Assembly (NCBI GenBank): GCA_040081465.1
Contig: JBEBGL010000005.1
Coordinates: forward strand, 62,001 to 126,000
Origin: UBA668 sp040081465
Lineage (GTDB): Bacteria > Actinomycetota > Acidimicrobiia > Acidimicrobiales > Ilumatobacteraceae
Direction: 5' to 3'
DNA length: 64,000 bases
Shown here one piece after another: positions 16,361 through 25,508 of the stretch; position 1 is the stretch's first letter; every line of letters begins with the position of its first letter. The notes under the pieces were generated by a model that was not told the DNA's origin, made no database searches, and saw only the letters and a program-made list of their open reading frames with translations. The position numbers and the translations under genes were made by a program.

Positions 16361-18726
16361 TGGCGCTCGCAAGGGTGCTTGTTCGCAAGGAACTGCGCGC
16401 CCGATGGCGCGGACTGATTTTGCTCGGCTTACTCGCGGCGGTGTGGGCTGCAGTTGCCATGACGGCGATCGCCGGAGCGCGACGAACGGCATCAGTAGTT
16501 GACAGGTTTCAGCGGGTCACGGCTGCGTCCGACGCGCAGTTCGTCATCGAGGGCGACGACACCGCAGCCGAGCTACTCGAATCGCTGCGCGCCGCGCCGG
16601 AGGTGTCGGCCGTTGACTCACTGTGGAGCGCGAGCAGCGGTTTCGGATTCGACCGAGGGTTGTGGGTGAACTTGGTTGTCGGCATCGAAAACGTGTGGGG
16701 CCAAGAATTCGATCGTCCGATCGTGGTGCGTGGACGTCTCGCTGATCCGTCTAACCCGACGGAGGTAATGATCAGTCCAGAAGTCGTCGACTTCTTCGAC
16801 GTTGACGTTGGTGATCGCATGGCTTTGCCGATGTGGGACCACGACGAATGGGAAGCCTGGATGCAAACGCGCGGGAAGTACCCCGAGTTCAATGGGCCTC
16901 TGCTCGAGGTTGTTGTCGTTGGGGTCGTCGAACGCGCAGAAGGCTTGGGCTCGGCGGCAGGTGACGCGCTGCTGATCAGTGCTACACCCGCGCTGTTCGA
17001 ACGATGGGGTGCCGAGATCGGAGCCAACAACCGTTACATACCTGTGACCTTTCACGACCGCGACTTTGATCCGGCCATTCTGGCGCAGCGCTTGACGGAC
17101 AGTCTCGGTGTTCCAGTAAACGTGTCGTCCGACGAGGAAATGTACGCGGGGAACCTTCGCGACTCGACGCGTGCACTCACGATGGGGCTTGTGGTGTTGG
17201 CCATCGCAGTGCTCGTTGCTGGTGGATTGGTGCTGGGGCTGGCAGTCGCGCGCGAAGTGCGGCGCGCGAGCACGCCTTACGAAGCATTGCGCGCGCTCGG
17301 TGCGACGCCGCGTCAACGAATCAGTGTGTTGACGACGCCGATCGCGATAGCGGGCATAGCTGCCGCGGCGATCGCGATTGTCACGGCGGGTTTCGCCTCA
17401 GCACTGTTCCCGCTGGGGTCAGCCCGTGCCGCCGAACCGAATCGGGGCGTGTGGCTCGATGCGCCGGTGCTCGCTGGCGGTTCGCTGGTCGCGGTCTTCA
17501 TGGTTGTCATCTCGGTGGCATGTCAGCTACGGCCAGTGCGCGCTGTCTCGCGGAGCTCAACGCACACTGGTTGGCGACCCTCCTTCTTGCGCAATCTTGG
17601 TCCTACCGCGCTGGTGGGCGTCGTCAACGCAGTTGGGTCGCGTCGAGCGCGCGCTTCGATAGTCGTCGCCGTCGTGACGATAACTGCGCTCTCAGCTGCG
17701 GCTTGGTTCGAGCGCAGTATGGACGATCTCGGGAAGAGTCCCGACAAGTGGGGTTACACCTGGTCATCGTCGCCGGAGTTCAACGTCGCGGGCGGCTCGC
17801 AGTCCGATGAACTGCTCCGACAGTTGGCAGCGAACAACGACGTTGGCAGCGTGAGCGTGCTGAACACGACGGTGATCGGGGTGGACGGTGAACCGGTGGG
17901 ACTGTCGACGATTGTTGGCTATGACAGCGAGCTGATCGAGCCGGTTGTTCTGGCCGGGCGCCTGCCGACCTCGACCTTTGAGATTGCGGTGGGAGAGGCG
18001 ACCGCAGAACGACTGAAGGTGGGGATAGGCGACCAGGTTCGTATCGACTCACCGTTCGCGCCGAGTTTGGACTGCATCGTGGTTGGTGTAGTCGTGCCGC
18101 CCTACAGGGGAACCGGTGCCGACGTTGGTGCTGGCATTTACACCAACGCGATGACCTTCGCTCGCTTAGACCACCCCTTCGACACCATTGTCGCCGTCCT
18201 CCTGATCGAGTACGAACCGGGGGTTGATGCCCAAGCCGTAGAAGCAGATCTGACCGACCTCGGGTTCAGATTCGAAGCGCGCAGCCGTCCGCGGCAACCA
18301 CGTGCGATTGCGAACATCGTCGGAGCGCTGGTGGTCGTGAGGTGGTTGCTCGTGTTCTTCGTCGTCCAAGGATTGCTCGCGACGCTGCTGGCCGCCGCTC
18401 GACGAGGTACCGCGCGCTCCCGCGATCGCGTGATCTTGCGCACCTTGGGTTTCTCGCGCAACGACACTCTGCGCGCCACGGCGATTGAAACGGTAACGAT
18501 CATCGCGATCGCCCTCGTCGTTGGCGTTTCGTTAGGACTGCTGGCTGGTTATCAGGCGTGGCACCTGACGACGGCAGATCTTGGAGTCGTCGATTCGATG
18601 TCTTCGGCACTGCTTGTTGTCGTCGGCATCGCCGGACTCGCGATCTTTGGTGCGGGTGGGTTGTCGTTGACGGTCAGCCGAGCGGTAGCTGACCGCGGAT
18701 CGTCGTTCCGGAACCCACAGAACTGA
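16360..18726 (+). CDS. FtsX-domain ABC transporter permease, second
   Basis: A 788-residue permease of the same class as the one at 12429: a first helix after a basic N-terminus (KELRARWRGLILLGLLAAVW), a large extracytoplasmic domain, helices at ~265-420 around 'YEALRALGATPRQRISVL', a second extracytoplasmic domain, and a last set (~650-775) around 'ILRTLGFSRNDTLRATAIET'. GTG at 16360 overlaps the stop of the receiver gene. It lacks a fused ATPase. The last 53 bases overlap, on the opposite strand, the 3' end of the histidine kinase gene. Confidence 0.85.
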   Translation: MALARVLVRKELRARWRGLILLGLLAAVWAAVAMTAIAGARRTASVVDRFQRVTAASDAQFVIEGDDTAAELLESLRAAPEVSAVDSLWSASSGFGFDRGLWVNLVVGIENVWGQEFDRPIVVRGRLADPSNPTEVMISPEVVDFFDVDVGDRMALPMWDHDEWEAWMQTRGKYPEFNGPLLEVVVVGVVERAEGLGSAAGDALLISATPALFERWGAEIGANNRYIPVTFHDRDFDPAILAQRLTDSLGVPVNVSSDEEMYAGNLRDSTRALTMGLVVLAIAVLVAGGLVLGLAVAREVRRASTPYEALRALGATPRQRISVLTTPIAIAGIAAAAIAIVTAGFASALFPLGSARAAEPNRGVWLDAPVLAGGSLVAVFMVVISVACQLRPVRAVSRSSTHTGWRPSFLRNLGPTALVGVVNAVGSRRARASIVVAVVTITALSAAAWFERSMDDLGKSPDKWGYTWSSSPEFNVAGGSQSDELLRQLAANNDVGSVSVLNTTVIGVDGEPVGLSTIVGYDSELIEPVVLAGRLPTSTFEIAVGEATAERLKVGIGDQVRIDSPFAPSLDCIVVGVVVPPYRGTGADVGAGIYTNAMTFARLDHPFDTIVAVLLIEYEPGVDAQAVEADLTDLGFRFEARSRPRQPRAIANIVGALVVVRWLLVFFVVQGLLATLLAAARRGTARSRDRVILRTLGFSRNDTLRATAIETVTIIAIALVVGVSLGLLAGYQAWHLTTADLGVVDSMSSALLVVVGIAGLAIFGAGGLSLTVSRAVADRGSSFRNPQN

Positions 18727-20803
18727 TCACTTCGATCGTTCCCCCGAACGAGCCCATTCGGTCGCGCATGTTGACGAAGCCGTGGCCGCTGCCGGCTCCA
18801 CTGCTTGGGTCGAAGCCGGGGCCGTTGTCGGCGACTTCCCAATGCAGCGTTGAATCCGTTTCCCATACCTTGATCGCGCTCGACGCGCCTTCACCGGCGT
18901 GCTTGCCAGAGTTCTGCATGGCTTCCATGCAGCAGAAGTAGACCGCGGCCTCGACCTCTTGCGGATGGCGCCCAACAACGATCTCGGTCGTCGTCGGTAG
19001 TGCGGCACGCGATGCGGCTGCCGGCAATGCTTCGGCCAGGCCGCCTGACATCAGCAGCGGAGGGAAGATGCCATGAGCGAGTGCGCGTAGTTCGGTGATT
19101 GCGTTCTGCAGGTCTCCTCGGATCTCGTCGATCATCGCTTCCGCGTCGGCCGGATCATCGACCACCGAATCTTTCGCCAGGCGGAGCTTGACGGCTAGCG
19201 CAACCAAGTGCTGCTGTGCACCGTCGTGCAGATTGCGCTCCAGCTTGCGTCGCTCGGCATCGCCGGCCGCGACGATGCGCACGCGCGATGCGCGCAACTC
19301 GTCGTTGGTCTCGCGTAGTTCGTCGAGCGACGCTTGCAGCGCCGTGTCGAGTTGCACGTTGTGCAGGGCAAGCCCGACTTGGCGCGCCAGCTCGGTGAGC
19401 ACACGGTCGTCTTCTTCGGTGAAGTTGGCGCGATCAGCTGGCCGTTCGCACACGATCAGACCCAGCAACTCGCCGCTGTGCGCAATCGGTGCGACGCGCG
19501 TGGATGAGTTCGACTTCTCGACAAGCCCGGGCAACCAGATGTCTAGCCAGGTGCCGCCAGATACACCAGCGCGACTGACGACGGCGCGCTCTTTGTCGCC
19601 AACCGTGTATGGGCTCGTGCTGCGATGCGGAACCATTGCCGCGACCTCGTAATGCCCGTCGGTGCCAGCCCAAATCTGCGCGCTGCGCAATTGCATCGAC
19701 TTGCGCAGCGTCTCGGCCAGTTGCAGTAGCAACTCGTCGAGCGGGATGGCGCGTGTCAGGCGGGCACCCCATGTGCGCAGTGCTTCGTCGGGTGAGATGC
19801 GTTCCCCGTAGACAACTCGATTGGCGCGATCAGTTAGCCACGTCCGTGCCGGCTGATGCGCAATTGCAGCGCCGGCCGACGCAAGCATCGACAGCAGCAG
19901 AAGCGACCGCTCGCTGTCGTCGGGGCGACGCCCGAACGCGGCGAGCGCGATCAAGTAGGCGACGACGATCAGCGCGCTTAGGCCAGCGAGCGAGACTGTG
20001 TGTGTGAGCAGTCGGTCAATACGTGCCAGCAGTCGCGACAACGTCCCAGCGGCGAGCGCAATTGGGATCAGCGCCGACGCGGCGAGCGCGATCTGGCCGA
20101 CGTGATTCGGCCAGTCCGCAACCAGTGACAAGGCGACCGACACCAGGATGACTTCGGCGGCGACCACGGCGGCCCAACCGATCCATTGCAATCTGCGCTG
20201 ATCGATGATTCCCGCTGCTCGATAGTTCGTGTGCGCGACCGGTAAAGCCAAGCCCGCGACTGCCCACAACAGCACCAGCGGCCATGCGATCACGTTGTCT
20301 CTGTCGGCGAGCAACGCCAGACCCATCGCGACCGCGACGACATACCCGGCCCAGACGAATCGCCGATGGTTCGCCCGTGCGACCTGCCCATCTGGCAACG
20401 TCAGCAGCAAATGAAACGCGATGGCCGGTGCCAGTGCCATTGAGACACGTTGACCCAGGTCGGTCAGCAGCGCGTTTGAAGCTGTGAGTTCCTTGGTGGC
20501 GTCGAGACTCGAACACAATGCGCCGACGGCGAGCGTGACTGCGAACGCGCTGATCATTGAAGCCGCGGGGCACTGGTGCCGCACCGTGACAATCACACCG
20601 GAGATCGCCCACACGATCGACACGCACGCCAAAACGAACAGAGCGGGCGAGGCACCGGTGCTGCCCGCATCGATGCCGATCGCCCAGCATCCCAACGCGG
20701 CGGCGCACGCACTGAGCGCGAGGCTGAGTGGCCGCGTCGCTAGTCGTGTTGCTGCCGGAGCTGTCGTCAGAGTTGCCGCTGGTGCCGCCACTTGTGTCAC
20801 CAC
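18674..20803 (-). CDS. NarL-class membrane histidine kinase with GAF domain
   Basis: A 709-residue sensor kinase. The first ~300 residues carry about ten membrane segments. A GAF-like domain (~350-480) follows, with 'VGLALHNVQLDTALQASLDE' leading into a coiled coil. The HisKA_3 dimerisation box is 'ERRKLERNLHDGAQQHLVAL' with the phospho-acceptor His in LHDGAQQH. The ATPase domain has an N-box 'MQNSGKHA', G1 'VADNGPGFD' and G2 'GSGHGFVNMRDRM'. Partners are probably the NarL-type regulators in this island. It follows the ABC ATPase gene on the same strand after 40 bases. Confidence 0.9.
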   Translation of the reverse strand: MVTQVAAPAATLTTAPAATRLATRPLSLALSACAAALGCWAIGIDAGSTGASPALFVLACVSIVWAISGVIVTVRHQCPAASMISAFAVTLAVGALCSSLDATKELTASNALLTDLGQRVSMALAPAIAFHLLLTLPDGQVARANHRRFVWAGYVVAVAMGLALLADRDNVIAWPLVLLWAVAGLALPVAHTNYRAAGIIDQRRLQWIGWAAVVAAEVILVSVALSLVADWPNHVGQIALAASALIPIALAAGTLSRLLARIDRLLTHTVSLAGLSALIVVAYLIALAAFGRRPDDSERSLLLLSMLASAGAAIAHQPARTWLTDRANRVVYGERISPDEALRTWGARLTRAIPLDELLLQLAETLRKSMQLRSAQIWAGTDGHYEVAAMVPHRSTSPYTVGDKERAVVSRAGVSGGTWLDIWLPGLVEKSNSSTRVAPIAHSGELLGLIVCERPADRANFTEEDDRVLTELARQVGLALHNVQLDTALQASLDELRETNDELRASRVRIVAAGDAERRKLERNLHDGAQQHLVALAVKLRLAKDSVVDDPADAEAMIDEIRGDLQNAITELRALAHGIFPPLLMSGGLAEALPAAASRAALPTTTEIVVGRHPQEVEAAVYFCCMEAMQNSGKHAGEGASSAIKVWETDSTLHWEVADNGPGFDPSSGAGSGHGFVNMRDRMGSFGGTIEVISSVGSGTTIRGQLPLG

Positions 20804-20843
20804 TGTGTCACTCAGTCCTCGGTCCTAAGTCCTCAGTCGTCTG

Positions 20844-21572
20844 TCAGTCTTGACCGTCGTCGACGACGCGGCCGTCGCGCATACGCACAATGCGCTGTGC
20901 GGCGTCGGCGACGGGCTGATCGTGCGTTACGAGCAAGATTGTCTGGCCACCAAGGTGTAAGCGTGTGAACAGTTCGAGCACTTCTTCGCCGCCCTCCGAG
21001 TCGAGCGCACCTGTCGGCTCGTCGGCGAGCAGCAGTGTCGGCTCGTTGGCGAGTGCGCGGGCAATAGCAAGCCGCTGCCGTTGGCCGCCCGAAAGTGCAG
21101 CGGGGGATTGCTTGGCCTTGTCGCCGATGCCCAGCAGGTCGAGCAGGTCGCGTGCACGTGTCTCAGCGGGCCGACGCTTGCGACCGGCGATGAGTGCCGG
21201 CATCAGAACGTTCTCGAGCGCCGTCATTCCTTCAAGCAGATTGAAGAACTGGAACACGATGCCGATGTGCTTGCGACGCATGATCGCGAGCTCGCTCTCG
21301 TTCTTGCCGACCAGCGATTCGCCGGCGACTGATACTTCGCCTTCGTCGGGGGCGTCGAGGCCGGCGACGATGTTAAGAAGCGTCGACTTACCACAACCCG
21401 AGGGGCCCATCACCGCCACGAACTCGCCGCTCTTTAGGACAAGGTCGGCGCCGCGCAATGCTCGCACGGGAGCCGTGTCTTGCTCGAAGGTGCGGAACAC
21501 TTGCTGAACGTCGACGACGAGTGCGCCATCGATGTTGGCCGGACTACCGAGCATTGTTTCGCTGATGGTCAT
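20844..21572 (-). CDS. ABC transporter ATPase, LolD/MacB type
   Basis: A 242-residue ATP-binding subunit. Walker A 'GPSGCGKST', Q-loop 'QFFNLLEGMTALENV', signature 'LSGGQRQRLAIARAL', Walker B 'LLLADEPTGALD' and switch His 'LLVTHD' are all present. The sequence is of the MacB/LolD class, which energises FtsX-type permeases without transport through the membrane. ATG at 21572 is preferred because CCTCCT-complement AGGAGG lies just upstream and the start overlaps the cyclase stop as ATGA (21569-21572). The permeases at 12429 and 16360 are the expected partners. Confidence 0.92.
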   Translation of the reverse strand: MTISETMLGSPANIDGALVVDVQQVFRTFEQDTAPVRALRGADLVLKSGEFVAVMGPSGCGKSTLLNIVAGLDAPDEGEVSVAGESLVGKNESELAIMRRKHIGIVFQFFNLLEGMTALENVLMPALIAGRKRRPAETRARDLLDLLGIGDKAKQSPAALSGGQRQRLAIARALANEPTLLLADEPTGALDSEGGEEVLELFTRLHLGGQTILLVTHDQPVADAAQRIVRMRDGRVVDDGQD

Positions 21573-22894
21573 GATGCTGTTGCCTCCTGTTGATTGAGTG
21601 CTGCAATCTTTCGTGGTCGCACGGGTGTTGCCCGACCTTTGACGAGATGAGTGCCGAGATCTTCGGCTGCTGGCTTGACGGTGAACTGATCCCACGTTGC
21701 GTCGCTAGCGACGATTTCGCCGTCGGCTGCGAACTGCTGCAGCCGCTGACACAGGTTGACCGCATCGCCGACAACGGTGTATTCCAAACGCTCGTCCGAG
21801 CCGAGCATGGCTGCCGCGACATCGCCGGTAGACAATCCGATGCCCACCGGGAACGGCTCCAGCCCTTCGGCGATCCACTCCGCATTCACGATCGCTTGGG
21901 CGGCGTGCATTGCGTGGGCGGCGACGAGTGCACGGTCGGCGTGATCGGTCGAAGCCTCGGGCGCTCCGAACACTGCCAGCACTGCATCGCCGACGTATTG
22001 CATGACAGTTCCGCCGGCGCTGAGAATCGCGTTGTTCATTTCGGCGCGGTGCCTGTTGAGTTGTTGCGCCAACGCCGACGGGTCGGTGTGCTCGCTGATC
22101 GTGGTGTAGCCGCGAATGTCGCTCATCAGGCAGGTGACGTTCAGTCGCTCGGTGTCACCGGCATGTGCGCCGCGTGCACGAATGCGATCGGCGACGCCGG
22201 TCGGCAACATCCGAGAGAGCGACTCACCCTGCTCTTCACGTGAAGTGATCGCGGTATGCATCTTGCGTAGTCGGTCGAGCGCGCCTGCGGTGCCAGCGGT
22301 GACGCCTTCGGCAAGCTTGCGGAACACTTCCTCGACCTTTGCCTCGACGGCTGCCGGAGTCGATTGCGTGACGGCGGCGATGGCCTTGATCGGCTTTCCT
22401 TCCGCGATCATCTCGAGCAGCGCGTCGTCTTCAAGGTCGAGTCCGCCGGTACGTCGCACTGGGTTCATGAGTGCACTGACGATGACCGGATCGAGTACCG
22501 ATCCGCCGGAAGCAACTTCACGGATCGCACGGGCCAGCTGATCGCCTTCCGCGATGCGATCCTTCAACAAGTACGCGTAGCCTGCCGCACCTTCGGACAA
22601 CAGCGCGATTGCATAGTCGGGGTCGTCGAACTGACTGAGAATGACAATGCCTGTGCCTGGGTGGCGCTTGCGAATCAGCTTGCACGCCTCGATGCCTTCG
22701 CGGTCGAAGTTGGGGGGCATGCGGATGTCGCTGACGACGACGTTCGGCGCCGACTTCTCGGCACCCTCCAGCAGTCCGTCGTAATCCTCAGCCTCGCCGA
22801 CAATCTGGAAGTCGGCCTGGCGCGACAGCATCGCCCGCACCCCTTCGCGGATGAAGACGCTGTCGTCAGCGAGGAACACCGTGATCGCTCCCAT
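21569..22894 (-). CDS. Response regulator fused to class III nucleotidyl cyclase
   Basis: A 441-residue fusion. Residues 1-~125 are a receiver with Asp10/Asp11, phospho-acceptor Asp56 (VVVSDIRMPP) and Lys in 'YLLKDRI'. Residues ~152-198 align with a LuxR HTH but lack its key residues (see findings). Residues ~235-420 are a class III adenylate/guanylate cyclase catalytic domain. Both metal-binding Asp are present ('CLMSDIRGYTTISEH' and 'YVGDAVLAVFGAP'), and 'YTVVGDAVNLCQRLQ' holds the transition-state Asn and Arg. It should make cAMP or cGMP under phosphorylation control. It is the first gene of a reverse-strand cyclase-ATPase-kinase operon. Confidence 0.9.
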   Translation of the reverse strand: MGAITVFLADDSVFIREGVRAMLSRQADFQIVGEAEDYDGLLEGAEKSAPNVVVSDIRMPPNFDREGIEACKLIRKRHPGTGIVILSQFDDPDYAIALLSEGAAGYAYLLKDRIAEGDQLARAIREVASGGSVLDPVIVSALMNPVRRTGGLDLEDDALLEMIAEGKPIKAIAAVTQSTPAAVEAKVEEVFRKLAEGVTAGTAGALDRLRKMHTAITSREEQGESLSRMLPTGVADRIRARGAHAGDTERLNVTCLMSDIRGYTTISEHTDPSALAQQLNRHRAEMNNAILSAGGTVMQYVGDAVLAVFGAPEASTDHADRALVAAHAMHAAQAIVNAEWIAEGLEPFPVGIGLSTGDVAAAMLGSDERLEYTVVGDAVNLCQRLQQFAADGEIVASDATWDQFTVKPAAEDLGTHLVKGRATPVRPRKIAALNQQEATAS

Positions 22895-23051
22895 TGCGAG
22901 AATTCAATAGCACAAGGCAGCCAAGGGCGAGGGCGTAAGCCGGTGTCGCGGGGTGGTGCCAGCCACACCCGTCGAACGCTTGTTAGCGCCCTGGATTCGT
23001 TGCCCCGACGGGCGCAGGATGAGCGCAGACGTTCACCACGAGGAGGTTCTG

Positions 23052-24068
23052 ATGCGCATTGAGCGAAGCATCAACACGGTGTCATGGATTCCGTCGGATC
23101 TGCTGGAGGGCATGGGCAAGATCGCCACGCGTATGAAGATGGCGCACCACGATCCGCCGCCGCCCGACTCACTTGGGTCTGATGTGCCGTCCGCGATCGA
23201 AGCGCTGCGGGTTGCCGACGGATTTCGCTTCGCGAACCAGCTGCGAGCCTTCATCGAAGTCGACGACGCTGGCAAGATCACCGACTGCGGGTACTGCGGT
23301 GGCGGACAGATCGGCGCAACGACAGTCGGCCTGGGCGTGACATCGATCACGATCCCGGCTGTGAAGTTCGACGATCGCCAGGCCGAGCCAGAGGTTGGCG
23401 CGAAGTCGGTGAAGTTCACGCAAACGGTTGGCGGACGTACCGGCGCGCCAATGCCGCGCGCGGTGAAGCACCCACCGTTCATTCAGTACCACGCACCGAT
23501 TGTGTGGACGACTCTCGAGTTGACCATCAACGCCGATGGCACGTGTGAGGGCTCGATGACCGGAGCCTCGGGCTTTCCCCGTCACTGGTTGTTCGATGAC
23601 GGTGGCAACTTGGTAGCAAAGAGCAGCGTCGCGGAATACAAGGAGTGGATGGCCGAGTCGTTCGGGCGTCGCACTCCGTGGGGCGATGAGGATTCGCCTG
23701 CGCTGGTGAGCAAGGTCGAGACCTTGCTCGAGCGCGAGTTGCAGGGTGCCATCATGCGTGGCGGGAAGAAGCCGTCAATCGTGAAGGTGAAGGAGGGCAA
23801 GGCACTCGTGGAGCAAGGTACGAAGAGTGACGAGCTCTTCTTGCTGCTGAACGGTGTGCTCGTGGTCGAAGTCGACGGCGAGAAGCTGGCCGAGCTTGGG
23901 CCTGGCGCAGTGATGGGCGAGCGTGCGTTGCTCGAAGGTGGAGCGCGCACAGCGACGCTGCGAGCCGTCACCGATTGCAAGGTCGCTGCGGTGCGTGCCG
24001 ACAGCGTCGACCTTGACAAGCTCGCCGAGCTCGCACGCGGCCATCGACGTGAGGACGCCAACAGCTAG
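23052..24068 (+). CDS. Cyclic-nucleotide-binding domain protein
   Basis: A 338-residue protein. The N-terminal ~230 residues have no domain I recognise and include 'CGYCGGGQIG' and conserved-looking strands. The C-terminal ~100 residues are a cNMP-binding beta-barrel: 'LVEQGTKSDELFLLLNGVLV' and a phosphate-binding cassette 'GERALLEGGARTATLRAV' with the Gly-Glu and the Arg-Thr-Ala needed to hold the cyclic phosphate. ATG at 23052 has GAGGAGG ahead of it. It is divergent from the cyclase gene (157-base gap) and coupled by TAGTG to the oxidoreductase gene downstream. Confidence 0.8.
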   Translation: MRIERSINTVSWIPSDLLEGMGKIATRMKMAHHDPPPPDSLGSDVPSAIEALRVADGFRFANQLRAFIEVDDAGKITDCGYCGGGQIGATTVGLGVTSITIPAVKFDDRQAEPEVGAKSVKFTQTVGGRTGAPMPRAVKHPPFIQYHAPIVWTTLELTINADGTCEGSMTGASGFPRHWLFDDGGNLVAKSSVAEYKEWMAESFGRRTPWGDEDSPALVSKVETLLERELQGAIMRGGKKPSIVKVKEGKALVEQGTKSDELFLLLNGVLVVEVDGEKLAELGPGAVMGERALLEGGARTATLRAVTDCKVAAVRADSVDLDKLAELARGHRREDANS

Positions 24069-25498
24069 TGGGTCGCGATAGCTACAACGCAGTCGTAATC
24101 GGCGCGGGGCCGAACGGATTGGCCGCGGCAGTGCGGTTGGCGGAAGCCGGTAAGTCGGTGCTGGTGCTTGAAGCGGCGAGCAGTGTCGGTGGCGGCACGC
24201 GCTCGGCCGAACTGACACTTCCGGGCTTCACGCACGACGTGTGCGCCGCAGTTCACGCGCTCGGCATGTCGTCACCGGCTCTGTCGCGCGAAACATTGGG
24301 TGACCACACCCCGGAGTGGGTGTGGCCCGACATTCCACTCGCTCATCCGCTCGACGGCGGGCGCGCAGGAGTGTTGCATCGCGACTTGGGTGCAACGGTC
24401 GACGGTCTCGGCGACGACGGGAAGTCGTGGCGTCGTTTGATGAAGCCGATGATCGACAACTGGGACAAGCTCTCGCCACAATTGCTAGGTCCACTGCTGT
24501 CGGTGCCGAAGCACCCAATTGTGATGGCGCGCTTCGGAATGAAGGCGTTGTTGCCCGCGAGTCTGTTGGTGAAGCGATTCAAGACCGACGAGGCCGCAGC
24601 GCTATTCGGTGGTTGTGCGGCGCACGCGTTCTTGCCGCTGACTCGCCCGATGACGTCGGCATTCGGGCTGATGTTGTCTGCTTCGGGCCACGTGGGCGGC
24701 TGGCCCTTCGCGGCAGGCGGATCGCAAGCGGTAGCCGACGCGATGGCCGCGCGGTTGATCGAGCTTGGCGGAGAGATTCGTGTAGACACGATGGTGCGCG
24801 ACCTGAAGGAGTTGCCACCGCACGATGTAGTTCTGTTCGACACCAATCCGATTCAGCTCGCCTCGATCGCGACTGACGCGCTGCCATCGCGTTATCGCAG
24901 GCGGTTGGCAAAGTTCAAGCACGGCCCCGCGGCGTTCAAGATCGACTACGCGCTGGATGCTCCTGTGCCGTGGACGAACGAAGCCTGCCGCCGTGCCGGC
25001 ACCGTGCACGTCATTGGTACGTTCGCCGAGCTGGCAGCCGCGGAGAAAGCCGTTGCTGCTGGCGAGATGCCGGCGCGTCCATTCGTGTTGGTAGCGCAAC
25101 CGTCGTTGTTCGATCGGTCGCGCGCGCCGGAAGGAAAGTACACCCTGTGGGCTTACGCGCAGGTACCGCAGGGATACGCGGGCGATGCGACCGAAGCGAT
25201 CGAGCAGCAGATCGAAAGGTTTGCACCAGGCTTTCGCGACACGGTGCTGAAGCGTCGCGTCGCGTCGCCCTCAGCACTGGAGGAGTACAACCCCAACTAC
25301 GTCGGCGGCGACATCGCCGGCGGAGCGCACACGGGTTTGCAGTTGGTCTTCCGCCCAACAATCTCGCCCCGTCCGTACGTGACACCAAACAAGAAGTTGT
25401 TCCTGTGCAGCGCATCGACCCCACCAGGAGCAGGCGTCCACGGAATGTGCGGCTGGCACGCCGCCGAGGGTGTGCTGAAGGGCCCACTGCGCAGCTAA
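24068..25498 (+). CDS. FAD-dependent oxidoreductase, phytoene-desaturase-like (CrtI/CrtN superfamily)
   Basis: A 476-residue flavoprotein. The N-terminal dinucleotide motif is 'VIGAGPNGLAAAVRLAEAGK' followed by 'VLEAASSVGGGTRS', as in amine-oxidase/phytoene-dehydrogenase-like proteins. The C-terminal FAD contact is 'KLFLCSASTPPGAGVHGMCG' and the length is normal. Substrate unknown; relatives include carotenoid desaturases, all-trans-retinol saturases and uncharacterised actinobacterial enzymes. GTG at 24068 overlaps the stop of the cNMP-binding gene, suggesting that the oxidoreductase works in or is controlled by the same pathway. Confidence 0.85.
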   Translation: MGRDSYNAVVIGAGPNGLAAAVRLAEAGKSVLVLEAASSVGGGTRSAELTLPGFTHDVCAAVHALGMSSPALSRETLGDHTPEWVWPDIPLAHPLDGGRAGVLHRDLGATVDGLGDDGKSWRRLMKPMIDNWDKLSPQLLGPLLSVPKHPIVMARFGMKALLPASLLVKRFKTDEAAALFGGCAAHAFLPLTRPMTSAFGLMLSASGHVGGWPFAAGGSQAVADAMAARLIELGGEIRVDTMVRDLKELPPHDVVLFDTNPIQLASIATDALPSRYRRRLAKFKHGPAAFKIDYALDAPVPWTNEACRRAGTVHVIGTFAELAAAEKAVAAGEMPARPFVLVAQPSLFDRSRAPEGKYTLWAYAQVPQGYAGDATEAIEQQIERFAPGFRDTVLKRRVASPSALEEYNPNYVGGDIAGGAHTGLQLVFRPTISPRPYVTPNKKLFLCSASTPPGAGVHGMCGWHAAEGVLKGPLRS

Positions 25499-25508
25499 TC
25501 CTGGCTAT

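Noticed and set aside
20804..20843. Direct repeats of GTCCT/CAGTC between the ABC ATPase and kinase genes
   Set aside because: Only 40 bases with imperfect units; too little to call a regulatory array.
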